Shown piece by piece: positions 45,745-58,079 of a stretch of 64,000 bases of DNA. The translations under genes and the position numbers were made by a program. This DNA is from Cristatella mucedo (taxonomy: Eukaryota > Bryozoa > Phylactolaemata > Cristatellidae), in NCBI GenBank assembly GCA_009760855.2, contig WPIO01000007.1:11845501-11909500 (forward strand), given 5' to 3'. The stretch's first letter is position 1. The number at the start of each line of letters is the position of its first letter. Below the pieces are notes generated by a model that worked only from the letters and a program-made list of their open reading frames with translations, had not been told where the DNA came from and searched no databases.

Positions 45745-46870
45745 TTCAACAGCTGAGCGACACAGCTTAAGTGGCTTGCATTTAAGTCGGCCTGTAGCTG
45801 GCTTGAAAAACGTGGCTCTGTGAATTTTAATTTGACCGTGGTAAGCATTAGACCTTAGCGGTCAATGTTTACCAGCATGCTGAGGCACTGCAGGTGAGTT
45901 ACTAATGGAAAGCGTGCTATTCAGCGTTGTAACCTAACGGGTTGTGGGTTTGATAGCCGTGCTGTTGTTTGGGCGAACACATGATGCAGGGAGTTTCTCA
46001 CTGAGAAGCCAAAGAAGGCCAGTAGTTGGGCAACTACTGATGGTGAAATCGCACCTTATGTATAGTAGGTCTTGTTTTGTGTAGCACGCCCGAGGACAGC
46101 TGCAAATGAGATCAGCAAAGGTAGATAGCAGCAGATAGCCCGAAAGCGTCGCTGAGAAATCGGGATAGGGTCTGCCCCACGCCAGTAGTCGCCCGAGGAC
46201 AGTCTCTAGAGCAGGGAGAAATGTTTCAGGTTATGCGCCATCCAGGACCGAGACGGAACGTTCTATCAGCAGAACCAGCGACGTATTTACCCCAAACTAA
46301 GAGCAGGAGACTAAGCTCACAAACACATAGACGTCACCCGGCAGAGTAATATCTGGGAGACATCGAGCAATAACCATCACCATCCGCCGGCAAAGTGGGA
46401 TACGACCGTGTTACGAGGTGCAGAAACCAATGCAGACCTAGCTCCAGCATCTACTACACAACAGCCAGCCCGGCCAGCGTATACTAGTCGAGCTCCAACA
46501 TGGAAAAGAAATTGCGTGCTTTCATAGTAAAAGGGGGAGTATTGAGAAATGCAGATGCCTTTCCCATTGCTGTGTAACTCTTTGATGCGGAAGGTCCATT
46601 GTACCGAACGCTTTCGGTACCGGAATTGCCCGAATAAACTTGGTCTTTGCAATGCTTGTGTATTATCACTCCTACGGCACTATCAACACCTTCAGCTTAG
46701 AAGACGGGTCTCACGATCCATATCCAGAAGGCGGTTCAACCCCAGCCTTCCCAGCAACTTTCGACCTAACAGGCTCTTGCCAATGCTCTATAATCTGCTC
46801 CCTGGCAGCCTGGCCGCAAGGCTGAGGAAGCTTGCGGGTGGCTACAGGCTGCTGTCTCCACGGCAGAATG
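45745..46870. repeat. LTR-like duplicated block (copy 2)
   Basis: It matches 14,940-16,075. 46,500-46,690 contains cccgaataaacttggtct and a gtgtattatc segment like Gypsy LTR R-U5 sequence. The frames after it are not clearly gag. Confidence 0.5.
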
Positions 46871-48360
46871 GCTTTGGCAGGGCGAGCTGGGCTGCCTTGA
46901 GCAGTAATTCCTGGTGGAGAGAACGTTTCAAGAGACTACGGTTCGGCAGGGAGCCGGCCTGGTTTCCTTGGCTTTCCTCGACCAGCAGAACGCGTTCGGC
47001 AGCAGTCTCCTGACGTCTTTCTGCTCCACCTGCTCTGGCACGCATGAGTGGTCAAGGGCTTCTGCGGAATCGTTGAGCGTCTTTACGCCAGCTCTAACTG
47101 AACCGGAGAGTGTCCGACAAGCCGCTGACAGCTTTAGCTTCGACGGCCGGCGTTCTACAGGGCGATTCTCACTCTAAGATCTTATTTGATCAAGGACAAG
47201 CAACTTTACATCTTGCCGACGTTATGGCTGAGCACAATCTATGCTTTTACTTCTAAGCACATGACACCCTGTTGTACCTTTGCATAGCTATTGATCCTGC
47301 CCAGCCCTATGGATCATCGAATTATCTCAATTCCTTTCCTGCATATATCGCTAACGGCTGCACGTGGAGGGTAGCAAATACTTCCAAGTTGAATTAGATT
47401 CAAAAGCAACTTAATCACTGCGGGCGAACCTATTGTGATTCAGAATTCGGAAAACGTAACTCTCAAATGGGTTCCGCCTCGCCATCCGAGGTTGAACGTG
47501 AGCAAAATCTTGGCGTCAAGTTTCGAAGAGACTATCCATTAGACGATTAAGTCAGCTCCTCAGACTATTCTGCGTACTTGCATGCTACATAACAAAGCTA
47601 AGACTTGGAGTTGCTTGGACAGGGATAGCACATCTATATTTATCCATGCATTTGTTCCATTTCGTCTTGATATCTGCAACTCACTTAGTGCTGGTATACT
47701 GGCCTGTGCAATCAGGAGCCTACATCTGGTGCAGAACTCTGAAACTAGGCTTGTCTGTCCCGAGTGTCACAGTTGCCATATCCCATCACTTCATTCCAAG
47801 CCACACTTGCTCACAGTAGAGCAACATATCGACTACAAGATGTGATCACTTAAATTTATGTGCGTTATCTATTTTCTCCAGCCTACACATTCGATCTACA
47901 TCATCCAGGCTAAGCATAGTATCAACCACTTTCGGAAACTAATCGTTTGCCTATACGGCATAGTAACCTCAAATCTTTTGGAGACCGTGCCTTTAGTGCA
48001 TATGCTCCCAAAGACTCGAACTCACTTGTAATTTGCCTCACGTTTCCCCGACTTGACCACATTTCAAAAGAAAGTAAAAACGCATCTATGCATCGCATAA
48101 TTTAGTGGGTCCAAGTAATTCGTTATTTCCCTGACTATGCTTGCTGACACTACGTGTGCTGCCACTAAAATATATATCTATTGGTATTGTGCAGGTCACT
48201 TCTAACTACTTTATGCTTGTTTATTGAGTTTGCTACTGCATACTAGTTGATCATGCCTAATCTACAGCAAATCTAAACAGCTTTGAAAGATCGAGAGTTA
48301 TCTGAGGGCGCTAGAGTGAAAGCATGTTTACTATTATTATTGCTCTAATTGTTATTATTA
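46871..48360 (+). mobile_element. LINE family 3 RT fragment and 3' end (copy 2)
   Basis: 47,150-47,880 matches 16,130-16,850. The post-RT part FVPFRLDICNSLSAGILACA (about 47,650) is clearer here. The element continues to an L2-like end at 48,290-48,350 (tatctgagggcgct, then attattattg). 46,871-47,149 is Ser/Ala/Gly-rich open sequence of unknown origin. Confidence 0.7.
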
Positions 48361-48837
48361 CACCCCCAACCTGGCTAGGCATACTACTAAGCACGTCTCC
48401 TAATAAAGTCACCGACATTAATCTTGTACGATTCCTTAACTTTTTGGAGAACGTTGGTTCGGATCTTCCCACCCCCTGGAACCTACTCCCACCTGACGTC
48501 AAATCATCTCTCGACTTGACGACATTTTAAAACGAGCTTTAAAACACACCTGTTAATGACAGCATGTAGTGGGTCCTTGTGTTTTATCTTGCCTGTGCTC
48601 ATGCATGCTGATGCTGTACATGCTGCCACCAACCATGCTTCCATTTTGATGCTGTGCACGTCTCTTCTACTAAAATTAGGCTCGCTTATATTAGGCATGT
48701 TACCAATCACTGCGTAATGGCGCTTCATGTAAACATATCATTTAAATAGGCCTAGAGAGAGAGAGAGAGAGACGAAAGTCTCCGAGGAAGCAACACAAAC
48801 GTACTTATGTTATCGTTTGCATTATGATATTGCTACG
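48361..48837 (+). mobile_element. L2-like LINE 3' fragment and GA tract
   Basis: FLENVGSDLPTPWNLLPPDV (about 48,440) fits the Trp-Asn-Xaa-Leu-Pro motif near the end of L2-like ORF2. A GA microsatellite lies at 48,753-48,772. Confidence 0.6.
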
Positions 48838-49764
48838 TGGCTTCTCATAGGACACCCTAAGCGTGTGGCTGGATTAAAAGGCTTTGCTGTTCTAATAGAT
48901 GATGCTATTGTGCGACCTTCACCACGTGCTCGTAATCTAGGGGTCGTGTTCGACAGCTGCCTCAATTTCAAAAGGTTCATTCAGAAGACTGCCTCTACAG
49001 CTAGCCATCACATCCCATCCCTATCCAAGATTAGAAGCTGTCTCCCACAGTGGCTTGTAAAAAATTTAACTAGCTCTTTAGTTCTGTCTCGGCTTGATTA
49101 TGATTATAATAATGTAATTCCCTTTTGGCTGGGCTACCAAAGAAAGCTATTATGCCACTACAGCTGACTATGAATATGGCTGCAAGGCTGGTCTTAAAGT
49201 CCCAGCGGTTTAAGCACGTGTCACCTTTGCTGAAAGAGCTAGGATGGTTGCCGGTTGAGCATAGGATACAGAGCAAGTTCTTACGCTGAGCCACAAGGCC
49301 CGACACGGCTTGGCTCCTTCATACCTAGCTGAACTGCTGCATCACTTTCAGCCTGCTCGCGCCCTCAGGTCCTGTGTGGACAATCAATTAGCTGTCCCAT
49401 TCCTCCGCTTAAAGACTGTTGGCGACAGCAGATTTAGCTCTGCAGGTCCTAGACTGTGGAACTCGCTTCCACAATTCTTACGAAACGACATCTACTCTCC
49501 AACTGCCGACTATGGCACATCTTTTCAGCGGTCCTGAACTGCTACTTTTATGCTACTCACTACCTCAACTGCTCTCCTGACTCTGCTATGCTTCCCACTT
49601 TCTCTTTGTTGCGTGAGACGAAGTCTGTTGGCTACCGAATGCGTACCGAAAGCCGCTTAGGCTGTGAGTGCGCTATACAAAACTCTCCAGCGTAACGCCC
49701 ACATGGTCTTTATGACTTTGTGGAGTTACTGACGGAGATACATTACATTACATTACATTACATG
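48838..49764 (+). mobile_element. LINE family 1, young 3' copy, plus strand
   Basis: It starts inside the frame LLIGHPKRVAGLKGFAVLID, continues through RARNLGVVFDSCLNFKRF and the post-RT segment, and ends in (ATTAC)n at 49,740-49,764. It is nearly identical to the reverse complement of 28,089-29,030, so both copies are young. It is in the opposite orientation. Confidence 0.9.
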
Positions 49765-50519
49765 GCGTGAGAGAGTAACCTAATTTTGTATTTCAGAAGC
49801 CTTAACAGCCATTTTTCAATATTCAACGTGAACTTGAGTAGCACACAGAAACCACTAAAAACATTAGCAACAGAAAAATCTATCTGATTTTGCATGCTAA
49901 GATACCGTTAGGCTGCAAAGCAGTGAAGGGCTACTCAACTTATTGTATAGTGTCCACGAGGAATGTTAGCATTAAGCCCGATCGTTCTTCGCTGTTATAT
50001 GAAACCCGAGTGAGATCGAATAAGCAGCTCTTCTTCTGAGCTACAGATATCTTTGATAAATAATAATAATTATAATGCACTTTATAAAGCGCCCTAGGAG
50101 AACTCAATATATATATAGGCGCTTTACATTTGCTGACGAAAGCCCGGTTGACCTCCCGGTTGGTCTCAACATTTTAAAATTGAACGCTTAGCCGTGGTAA
50201 AGCTACGGTTAGTGGGGGCATTTTAACCTATCTTTGCAGTAAGGTAGGGACCTTGGCCGTCCCTTTTCCAACCGCCGTTGCAGAAGAATGAATGTCTTAG
50301 TTCCAGTCGACGCTACAGCAGAGTTCATGCTGACTAAAATGCATACTTTTGTGCTATAATTTTTTATTATTGCGAATCAAGCCCAGCCGTTGAGGCAAAT
50401 GCCGTGTGTAATTCGCTGCATATAAAGTTTGCTTGTCTCGCACCCGACATTGTGGCTCAGGCCTCAGTAAGAAACAGACGGAAAAACGTAAGCTAGGACG
50501 TAAACAAGACTTGTTCGCC
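49765..50519. other. Intergenic with a minus-strand L2-like tail
   Basis: (AAT)n and tataaagcgccctaggagaac at 50,058-50,100 mark a minus-strand L2-like 3' end. The rest is unclassified and absent from segment copy 1. Confidence 0.45.
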
Positions 50520-51379
50520 TAAGCTTGAGTGGAAACTTTTTAATTTCCCCTTCGATATTTCCCGAAGTTGAGCCTTTTTCTTTGACAACAGAAAAATTGA
50601 GCCAGTTCGTATGCCACAATCCATGCACCTCATCTGCTTGTGCCCAGTATTTAGAACTAAAATTACTAACCAAAATGGTATTTTAGCAATTCAAACTGGA
50701 ACTAAGCTTAAATACCGATTGCAAAAAGGTTCATACCTTCTGATCGAATGAAAACTAGAATTCGGTCTTCAGCCCTGTCAAAATGTAGCTCAACCGTATT
50801 GTGTATGCTTTACCGGACACAGAGACAGTCTTAAATTCCATCAAAGTGGCCTTCTTTCAAAAAAGATGAAAAAACCTTCGAGTAAAATCCAAGATTCCCT
50901 TTTAAATCAACAGCCATTGCTTTTCGTTATTTCTACCAAATTCAAATAATACTTTATCAAGTGCATTATTATATTATTATAAGTGGCACCCGTTAGCTTT
51001 TGAAGGCGTTCTAAAGAATGATCAACCAGTATATTGCTAATGGGGATTTTAGTAAAATAATTTTCTTGAAACAGATCTTTGATATTATTTTAGAAACTCT
51101 AGAGTGAATACGTTTATGTAACTGTACTGCCTAGATCATGTTCCATCTTTCTCAAGTATTCAAGAACATCTTCCTTAAGCATTTGACAGCCACTCGTCTC
51201 GATGATGAAAAACCTATTGCAGGATTTCACGATTCATGTTTGGAGGGTGGCGTGTACTCAATGTCTTATTGCTATCAAGTTAGATCCAGATTAATAGTCA
51301 CATGGTGACCAAACGACGGTATATTACTAGGTTATATTTCATAAACGTGTCGTTTTGATTGCATATAAAGCTTTTGATA
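50520..51379. repeat. Duplicated unclassified block (copy 2)
   Basis: It matches 16,870-17,731, with landmarks such as aaaaattgagccagttcgtatg. No coding content is recognised. Confidence 0.6.
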
Positions 51380-51641
51380 CGCACCTATTTAGGACAGCAT
51401 TTAGTGGGTCCCCGTGATTCGTCCTTGATGTGCTTATGTGTGCTGACACTTTGCATGCTGCCACTAACCACACTTGCATGCTGACCCTGTGCATGTCACC
51501 CCTCACCATGTTATTCCTGTTGTTTATCAAGCCTGATAATACTCACCATCCAATCGCGTTTCCCTTTGCAGCAAATGTAATGCGCCTAGAAAGAGATTGA
51601 GTTCTCTCAGGGCGCTTGATCAAGTGCATTATTATTATTAT
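51380..51641 (+). mobile_element. L2-like LINE 3' insertion with TSD
   Basis: A 262-bp insertion is flanked by ttgata (51,374-51,379 and 51,642-51,647). The other copy has a single tttgatta at 17,726-17,733. It ends gggcgcttgatcaagtgcattattattatta. Confidence 0.85.
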
Positions 51642-51759
51642 TTGATAAAGGAGTTCAGGCACAGAGTACCCTAAAATCATTTTAAGGCAAAACTCCACAA
51701 GAAAATGTATTGATTTATCGAAAGTCTCAAAAGCAGTGACAAAATGCAAGGAGGAAACT

Positions 51760-53900
51760 AAAAAGTGTTTATTATTTGAAAAAATGTGAATTTTTCTATT
51801 GCTTGTATTCCTACAGTATATTTCCATTCTAGCCATAATAAGTGATCACCTATGCTTCATGCCCTCCAGTGCTATGTAACTAAACGTTGCCGGTGGGCCA
51901 ATGTACTAGATTCTTTCCGTACCGTGCGGGCATGAATAAACGAGGTCTCTAAATGCTTGTGCATTCTCTCTCGTACGATGCAATCGACATGGTGACAGCA
52001 GTGTGTGTGACCTTTTTAGTAAGAACTGAGTATTTCATTTCGTCTATTTACCTGGTCTATGGAACCATGAAGGTTCCGGTACATGAGGACAGGGGATACA
52101 AGGCAAAAGGTGGTTTGCTGTTATTCCTTCAGTTGGATGTGCTGGATTTAGATCTCAGTACCGCTTTAGTGAAATGGAAACACTAGCTGGTGAACTGCAT
52201 GCTTGTAAGTAGTGCTGTGGATAACTCTCCGGCCATTCGCTTGGCTATTTTTCTTAACTGCTTGGGCCCAGCAGTACTGGAGATATCGGAGCAGTTTAGG
52301 TACGATTAAGAGTCCTACTGCAATCGTTCGGTCAGGATTCTGGAGCAGACTGAAGCATATTAGACCATGTGGAAGAGCGTGGTACTGAAAAGTTACCGGC
52401 TGTGGGCTGTAAATTAAGCTGCACCACTTGACTCATTCTTGTCGGCTCGCTACGCTCACAGGCAACTTTGCATTTTTAAAGAACCGATCGTATGATCAGT
52501 CGCGATTTAGTTTGCAGCATAGAGCGCTAATTGCAAGAACCTCATTTACGGAAATCTGCCCTAAGGCTGCAGTAGGCAACTGATATTCGCCACTTGTTCA
52601 AAACCAGTCTCTAAACAGTGCATGAAATGAGCAATCGGGATTCGAGCATTTAGAATCCTACCAGCAAAATATAGGTGGTTGCTGCACAGCCGCAGGGTCG
52701 ATAGCAGTTTTTGCATGACGTTCAAAGACCTCAGGAAACCCGGACTATGCTATGCGAGGACGGAAGCAGGTGTACTCACTGAATTTGCGGTCGGAGACAC
52801 TGACTAGCCGATTGCTCTATTCGACGACCCAGCTTCCACAATTGCCACGTTTTCTGCTATTTAAGTCTGCAGTTTCAGGCTTTACTGGACTATTTCAAGG
52901 GTGGCGACGATGTTTTTGCTGATAAAGACGCAATTCAACCTTCTTCAGTTGGGGAGTGGTCACATAACGCCCATTACAGCTCTCATGGCTGTTAATAATT
53001 CTGACGTACGCTTCCAGATACACTCGTCCTTACGTCGAAACAATTTATCGGCAGTTTGTTCGGAAAAATCACAACTCGTCTACGTCAAAACGTTGTGGAC
53101 CCGAAGCAAAAGTGGTTGTGCTATCAGAGGTATGTCGTTCGGGCTCTATCGGGATATGCCCCGTTGGTAGCCAGGTTTTCGTGTGCCCATTGCTCGTCCA
53201 TGCTCTGCCACTGGCCACTGCCAGGCAAACTTCCGGCATAGCTAATGCAATGACGGGAGATATCTGTGTAAACCGACTACAGCAGTGTACGGCTGCTGGT
53301 TGTTCATAACTCAAACGTGATCTATCGCCGGACCTTCGGCGGCGTTTTAGTGGAAGTGATGCCCTGAGTAATGAAGATGGTATTTGTGATGGCATGGTAG
53401 ATGGCATGGTATTTGAAAGTGAGAGCCTGGTTATTCTAACAAACCTGTGCTGAACGAAGCTACAGCTCCTGCACAGTGCTCACCTCGGATATGACTGGTT
53501 GATTAGAAGGGTCAATTGCCGAGAATCGCACTGCTTACCATGTGATAAAGCCTGTGCAGCCAAAAGAGAGCTTACTGCAATATGACAATGGCGGTGGCCA
53601 TGGCAAAAATAGGCTGCAAACATCTTAGGTCTTGATGGTAGACAGTATCTGACTCCTGTCGAGTACTTCACGGGTTTATAGAGGTCAACCAACATAAAAA
53701 ACAAGGTCGGCATATGTCATTTTGTGATTCAATAACCGTCATGCACGTTACGGCATCCCAGTGGAGCTAGTCACGATATCAGACGGCAATTCACATCGGG
53801 AGTAATCGGGCGTTACACCGAGGGCTGGAATAATAGGTCAGCTAGAGAGGGTTGAATTAACGGCAGAACCGACCTACCGTCGCACCGATGCGACCTCTTA
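51760..53900 (+). mobile_element. Ty3/Gypsy-type retrotransposon relic (copy 2)
   Basis: The LTR end (gcatgaataaacgaggtctc, about 51,930) runs into gacatggtgacagcagtg, the primer-binding context. Gag-like VNCMLVSSAVDNS follows (about 52,190). Integrase pieces lie at 53,590-53,830: LGLDGRQYLTPVEYFTG, where the usual VDY Asp is Glu, and a worn TISDG motif at about 53,775. The RT seen in copy 1 (21,620) is not readable here. Copy 1 lost parts of integrase instead. The matching gag-only element of copy 1 is absent at 51,754. Confidence 0.7.
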
Positions 53901-54613
53901 GGTATCTCCCTGAGCCGATTTGAGGAGTACGGCTTGGTATTGCTGCAATGGCTAACTGTCTTTCTTACCTCTTTAATTAAAAAAATGATACATTTGATGA
54001 AGCCCCTTGCGAGAACGCAATCTCTTTGTAGATGCTTTAAAATATGGGGGTTGTAGAGCAGACGGTTAGTGGTAGAATGTTCAACAAACGCTAGTGATAA
54101 CGTAGTTGGGGTCAAATGCACAGAGTCAGTATGCAAATGCGGTTGGTCGCAGCCTGCAACAGTGACAGTACCCAGAAGTACATGGGTGAACCGCTACGAC
54201 CCTGTACTATCTATATTAAAAAAAGATGCGTTTTTAGTTTATTTTTGAATGTGGACACGTCCGAGGAATGATTTCTAAGCTTTGAGAGCAAACGAACTAA
54301 ATGCACGGTTTTCAAAGGATTTGAGGTTTGTATAAGGTATATTTAAACAGTTTGATTTGGAAAAGCAGACGGAACGATGCCGCGAAAGTTGGTGGAGTAC
54401 ATCTTATAGGTAGACTTGATACGAACAATCAGGGGAGTAGATCTTATAGGTCGGCTAAAGCCAAATAATCAAGGGACCTGAAAGAAGGTGACACAACTTT
54501 GAAGGTGCTGCGTAACAAGTGAATATCAGCAAAAAGTGGTGTGATGTGGCAACAGTGACGCTCAAAGCTGACAAGCGTAGCTGCCGAGTTTCACCACAGC
54601 TGTAAGCCCCTGA
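53901..54613 (-). mobile_element. L2-like LINE 3' fragment (copy 2)
   Basis: It matches 22,861-23,626 in the same orientation, with a decayed tail at 53,978-53,995. Confidence 0.6.
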
Positions 54614-57290
54614 TTAATAATAATTATGATAATTATAATATATATAAATAAAACAGCCCTCTCAAAGAAATCAATCTCTTTCTGCGAGCATTACATATGC
54701 TGTCATCGAAACTCGATCGAATGGTCAGTGGCAGCATGTTTGATAGGCGTTAATAACGTGGTTAGAAATGACGTGTACAGGGTCAGCGTGCAAGTGTGGT
54801 CAGTGGCAGAGCGAAGCAGTGTCAGTACGTATAAGCACATAAAATACGACTCGCAAGGATCCAATCAGTGTTGTCCTAATTAAGTACCTTTTGAATTTCT
54901 TTTTCAAAGTGGCCAAATCGCGGATGTTGTGATGGAAGTCTGGAGGGAGTTCCGGGCTTTGGTGGCATACAAACTACAGGCACGGTCTCCAAGGATTTGA
55001 GGTGTGTACTAGGTATATGCGAGTAGCTAGATTCCGAAAAGCCGGCGGTACGATTCTGAGCCTGGTGGGGAAATAAATCTGATAGGTAGGCTGGAGTCAA
55101 AGAATAAAAGGACCTTAAAGAGAGCAACCAAAGCTTGAGTTCAAACCGTTACTCGACTGGTTGCCAGTGCAGGTCGGCGAGAAGTGGTGCTATGTGGCAA
55201 CTGCAGCGCTCACGACAGTGAAATCTAGTTGCAGAGTTTAGCATCGGCTGTAAGCCCCAGAACGAGCCGGTAGATCAGCTAGTAGTGAGTTACAGAGGTC
55301 AAGACAAGGTGTCACAAAATGCATGGACCAATTTAAGTCTAGTATCCGTATATAAATAAGCCCGGATTCCAGCAATGTCATACAGCTGAAAGTAGGCGGA
55401 CTTGATTGTGCAGTTGGTGTAGTCGTCTAATGAAAGGTCATTTTGGCATATGACGCCGACATTTCATACTGAATATACAGGAGATAAACTGAAAGCGGTG
55501 ATACTGATCATTTGCCTTTGCAATTTTTGCATAACACTTAGCTTGTCATTAATCAATTTCAGAAAATGTGCCGCCTTATATGTGCGAATATTATCAACAC
55601 ATGATTTAAGGCAGTTGAGAGAATTCGACGTGTTCGATGGGTTGGCAGGGATTTTAGGAGAGGTATTACTGAGTCTCATCCGCATTGAAGAGAAAGCCTT
55701 GATTTTCCTTGGTAGTTACATTGGCAAGAGGGAGAGTATAAACGGTAAAAAGAACTGGACCAAGCATAGAGCCCTGAGGCACCTTATATTTCAAAGGCAC
55801 CCAGGTTAATCGTCGCCCATTTACAACAGTACTTTGGAGTTTCCCACGGATGTAGGACATGAAGCATTGCAGAATGGTGCCAGTTATGCCCAGGCGAGAT
55901 GAGAAGGCTCAAGAGGGACTTGGTGATCAATAGTATCAAAAACTGTCGAAAGATTGAGCAAAACAAGCAGAGATTCTCTACCTACGTTTCAATTCTAAGT
56001 AGGTCTTTGTACACCCGAAGCGATGCTGACTCTGTGGAGCGATTAGCTCTAAATCCAGACTGTAACTTACTAGCAAAAATTGAAGTTTCAATATATGAGC
56101 TTAGCTTGTCTGTTACGACTCGTTTCAGTGTCTTTTATACGAATGATCGTAGTGAGACTGGGCGGTATTTGCTCAAGTTCTCCTCGTCTAGTGTCGCTTT
56201 CTTGAGTAGTGGCCTGACTACTTCTTTTTTGAAAAGTGCGGGGACATGACCTGAAGCAAACGACATTTTAATTATGATAGGTTTGCATTCCTGCTGCACA
56301 TCAAGGCAACATAGGAGTAGAACAGTAGGAACAGTGTCCAAAATATTCGTTTTCTGAGGTTGGGTTATGAACTTCCGGACAAGGTCACTAGGGACCTGCT
56401 TGAATGTAGACATTAAGGTACTGCAAGGAATCAAGGGACAGTATTCTTAGGGGTATGCTGACATCGAATGGACTTCCTGATCGTGTTTTCTTCTCGAAAA
56501 AGAAGCTAGTGAAACGATTCGCTATATCGTCAAAAAGATCATCAGGTAAGTATCTCTCCTGGGAGTGGTTGAGGAGATAGTCGATCGTCGACATCAGCAT
56601 TTTTTGTGGGGGCACTAGTAATTCAATGAAGTTTTTATTTAAGCTAGACTTGGCCTTTGTTAGGATCGATTACTATGACCTACTGTAGTCCTGGTATGCC
56701 AGTTGAAGGACAGTTAGTCCTTATTTTTTGTATGTTTTTACGACCTCACTTTTAATAGACCTAGCTAGTTTAATGTCTGTGGTAAACAATATGCTTTCTG
56801 AGCGACGGCCTACAGTGAACTTACTCGGGATTGCAAACTCGTCGAGCGTGTGAGCTAGTGTCGTGTTGTCGAAATATAGTTACGGTGACGGTTCGGAAGA
56901 GGAATTGAGCAGCAGAGGCGAAGCAGATCTTCCAGCATCGATGTCAAGTGTGTCGAGGTTTTGGGATTTGCTTGTGTTTTTAAAGAAGGAAAACGAGGAG
57001 TGCACACATTGGAGACTGAATAAGATCATGTGATCTGATAAGCAGGATTTCGTATTAATGAATGTTGACAAACTAAATTTGTCTGAGAAAATTTGGTCAG
57101 TGTGTGTGACCTTTGTTCTATGTATAGCCATGCACATGATCCATGAGAGACAGGAGTCGGTCACAGCAAATCATGTACCATTGAAGGCGTCTGATAAATT
57201 ATCAAAATGAATATTGAAACCCCCCATAATGAGTAATGGAGGATGTCTTGCACTCTAAATCTAAATTAGATCCGATAAATCAGAGATAAG
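54614..57290 (-). mobile_element. LINE family 2, long decayed copy (copy 2)
   Basis: This is the paralog of 23,627-26,810. Reading the minus strand, the endonuclease part is better kept than in copy 1: PPLLIMGGFNIHFDNLSDA (57,180-57,245; the usual GDFN is GGFN) and SCLSDHMILFSLQ (about 57,000-57,050), carrying the catalytic SDH motif. RT remnants follow, with FLFNADETQ at the YADD site, then post-RT sequence. Its 5' part, the pre-endonuclease linker, is absent. Confidence 0.8.
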
Positions 57291-57607
57291 ATACTACATA
57301 CTTTTGCACTGGGCTGTCAAATGCACTCGTGCCCCTGTGGTACGCCGCGGCAACTTTACTGACTTGCTTTAACGATTCCGGCTTGATTGAATGGCAACAG
57401 AAATTATCAAATAACGATGGTAATAAATTTATAGAGCTACCTCGGAGAATTGATTCTCTGTCCGGGCAGTGTACAGACACTCTCTAGAAATCAATCAAAG
57501 GATTGGAGTTTAAGACGGCATATGCACACGAAAGAAGAATCACAAAGACTTAGTAACTGCAAAAAGGAAGAGTAACTTTTAAGCTTCCTTTGAAATTTCG
57601 TCGTGTC
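57291..57607. other. Duplicated flank upstream of D promoter
   Basis: It matches 26,880-27,196. No gene is seen. Confidence 0.6.
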
Positions 57608-58079
57608 ATACAGGCCAAGCGTCGTATCACCCGCTTTTTGGAATCCAGCAGTCTACCAATAGCTCGAAAAAACCTCAAATCCTTTGGAGACCGTGCGTTT
57701 AGTTCGTCTGCTCCCAATAGCCTGGAACTCCCTCCCGACTAGCGTCAGAACATCCCATGACTTGACCACATTTGAAAAGAACTTGAAAACACCTATTAGG
57801 AGAGCCTTTAGTGGGTCACTGTGATTCGTTCTTCAGGTGCTAATGCGTGCTGACACTGTGGATGCTGCCACTGACCATTTTTGCATGCTGACCCTGTGCA
57901 TGTCACCCCGAAACATGTTATTCATGTTGTTCGTTCATTAGGCATGATATTACTCACCATTCAATTGCATTTCCCTTTGCGGCAAATGTACAGCGCCTAG
58001 AAAGAGATTGAGTTATCTGAGGGCGCTTTATCAAGTGCATTATTATTTTTATACTATTATATTATATTTTTATATTTTT
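57608..58079 (+). mobile_element. L2-like LINE 3' insertion (filled site)
   Basis: A 472-bp 3' fragment carries a TLEKNLKT-like end, ctaccattcaattgcatttcc-type sequence and cgctttatcaagtgcattatta. The other copy reads cgtgtc-caactat-attgtaa at 27,191-27,210 without it. Confidence 0.8.
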
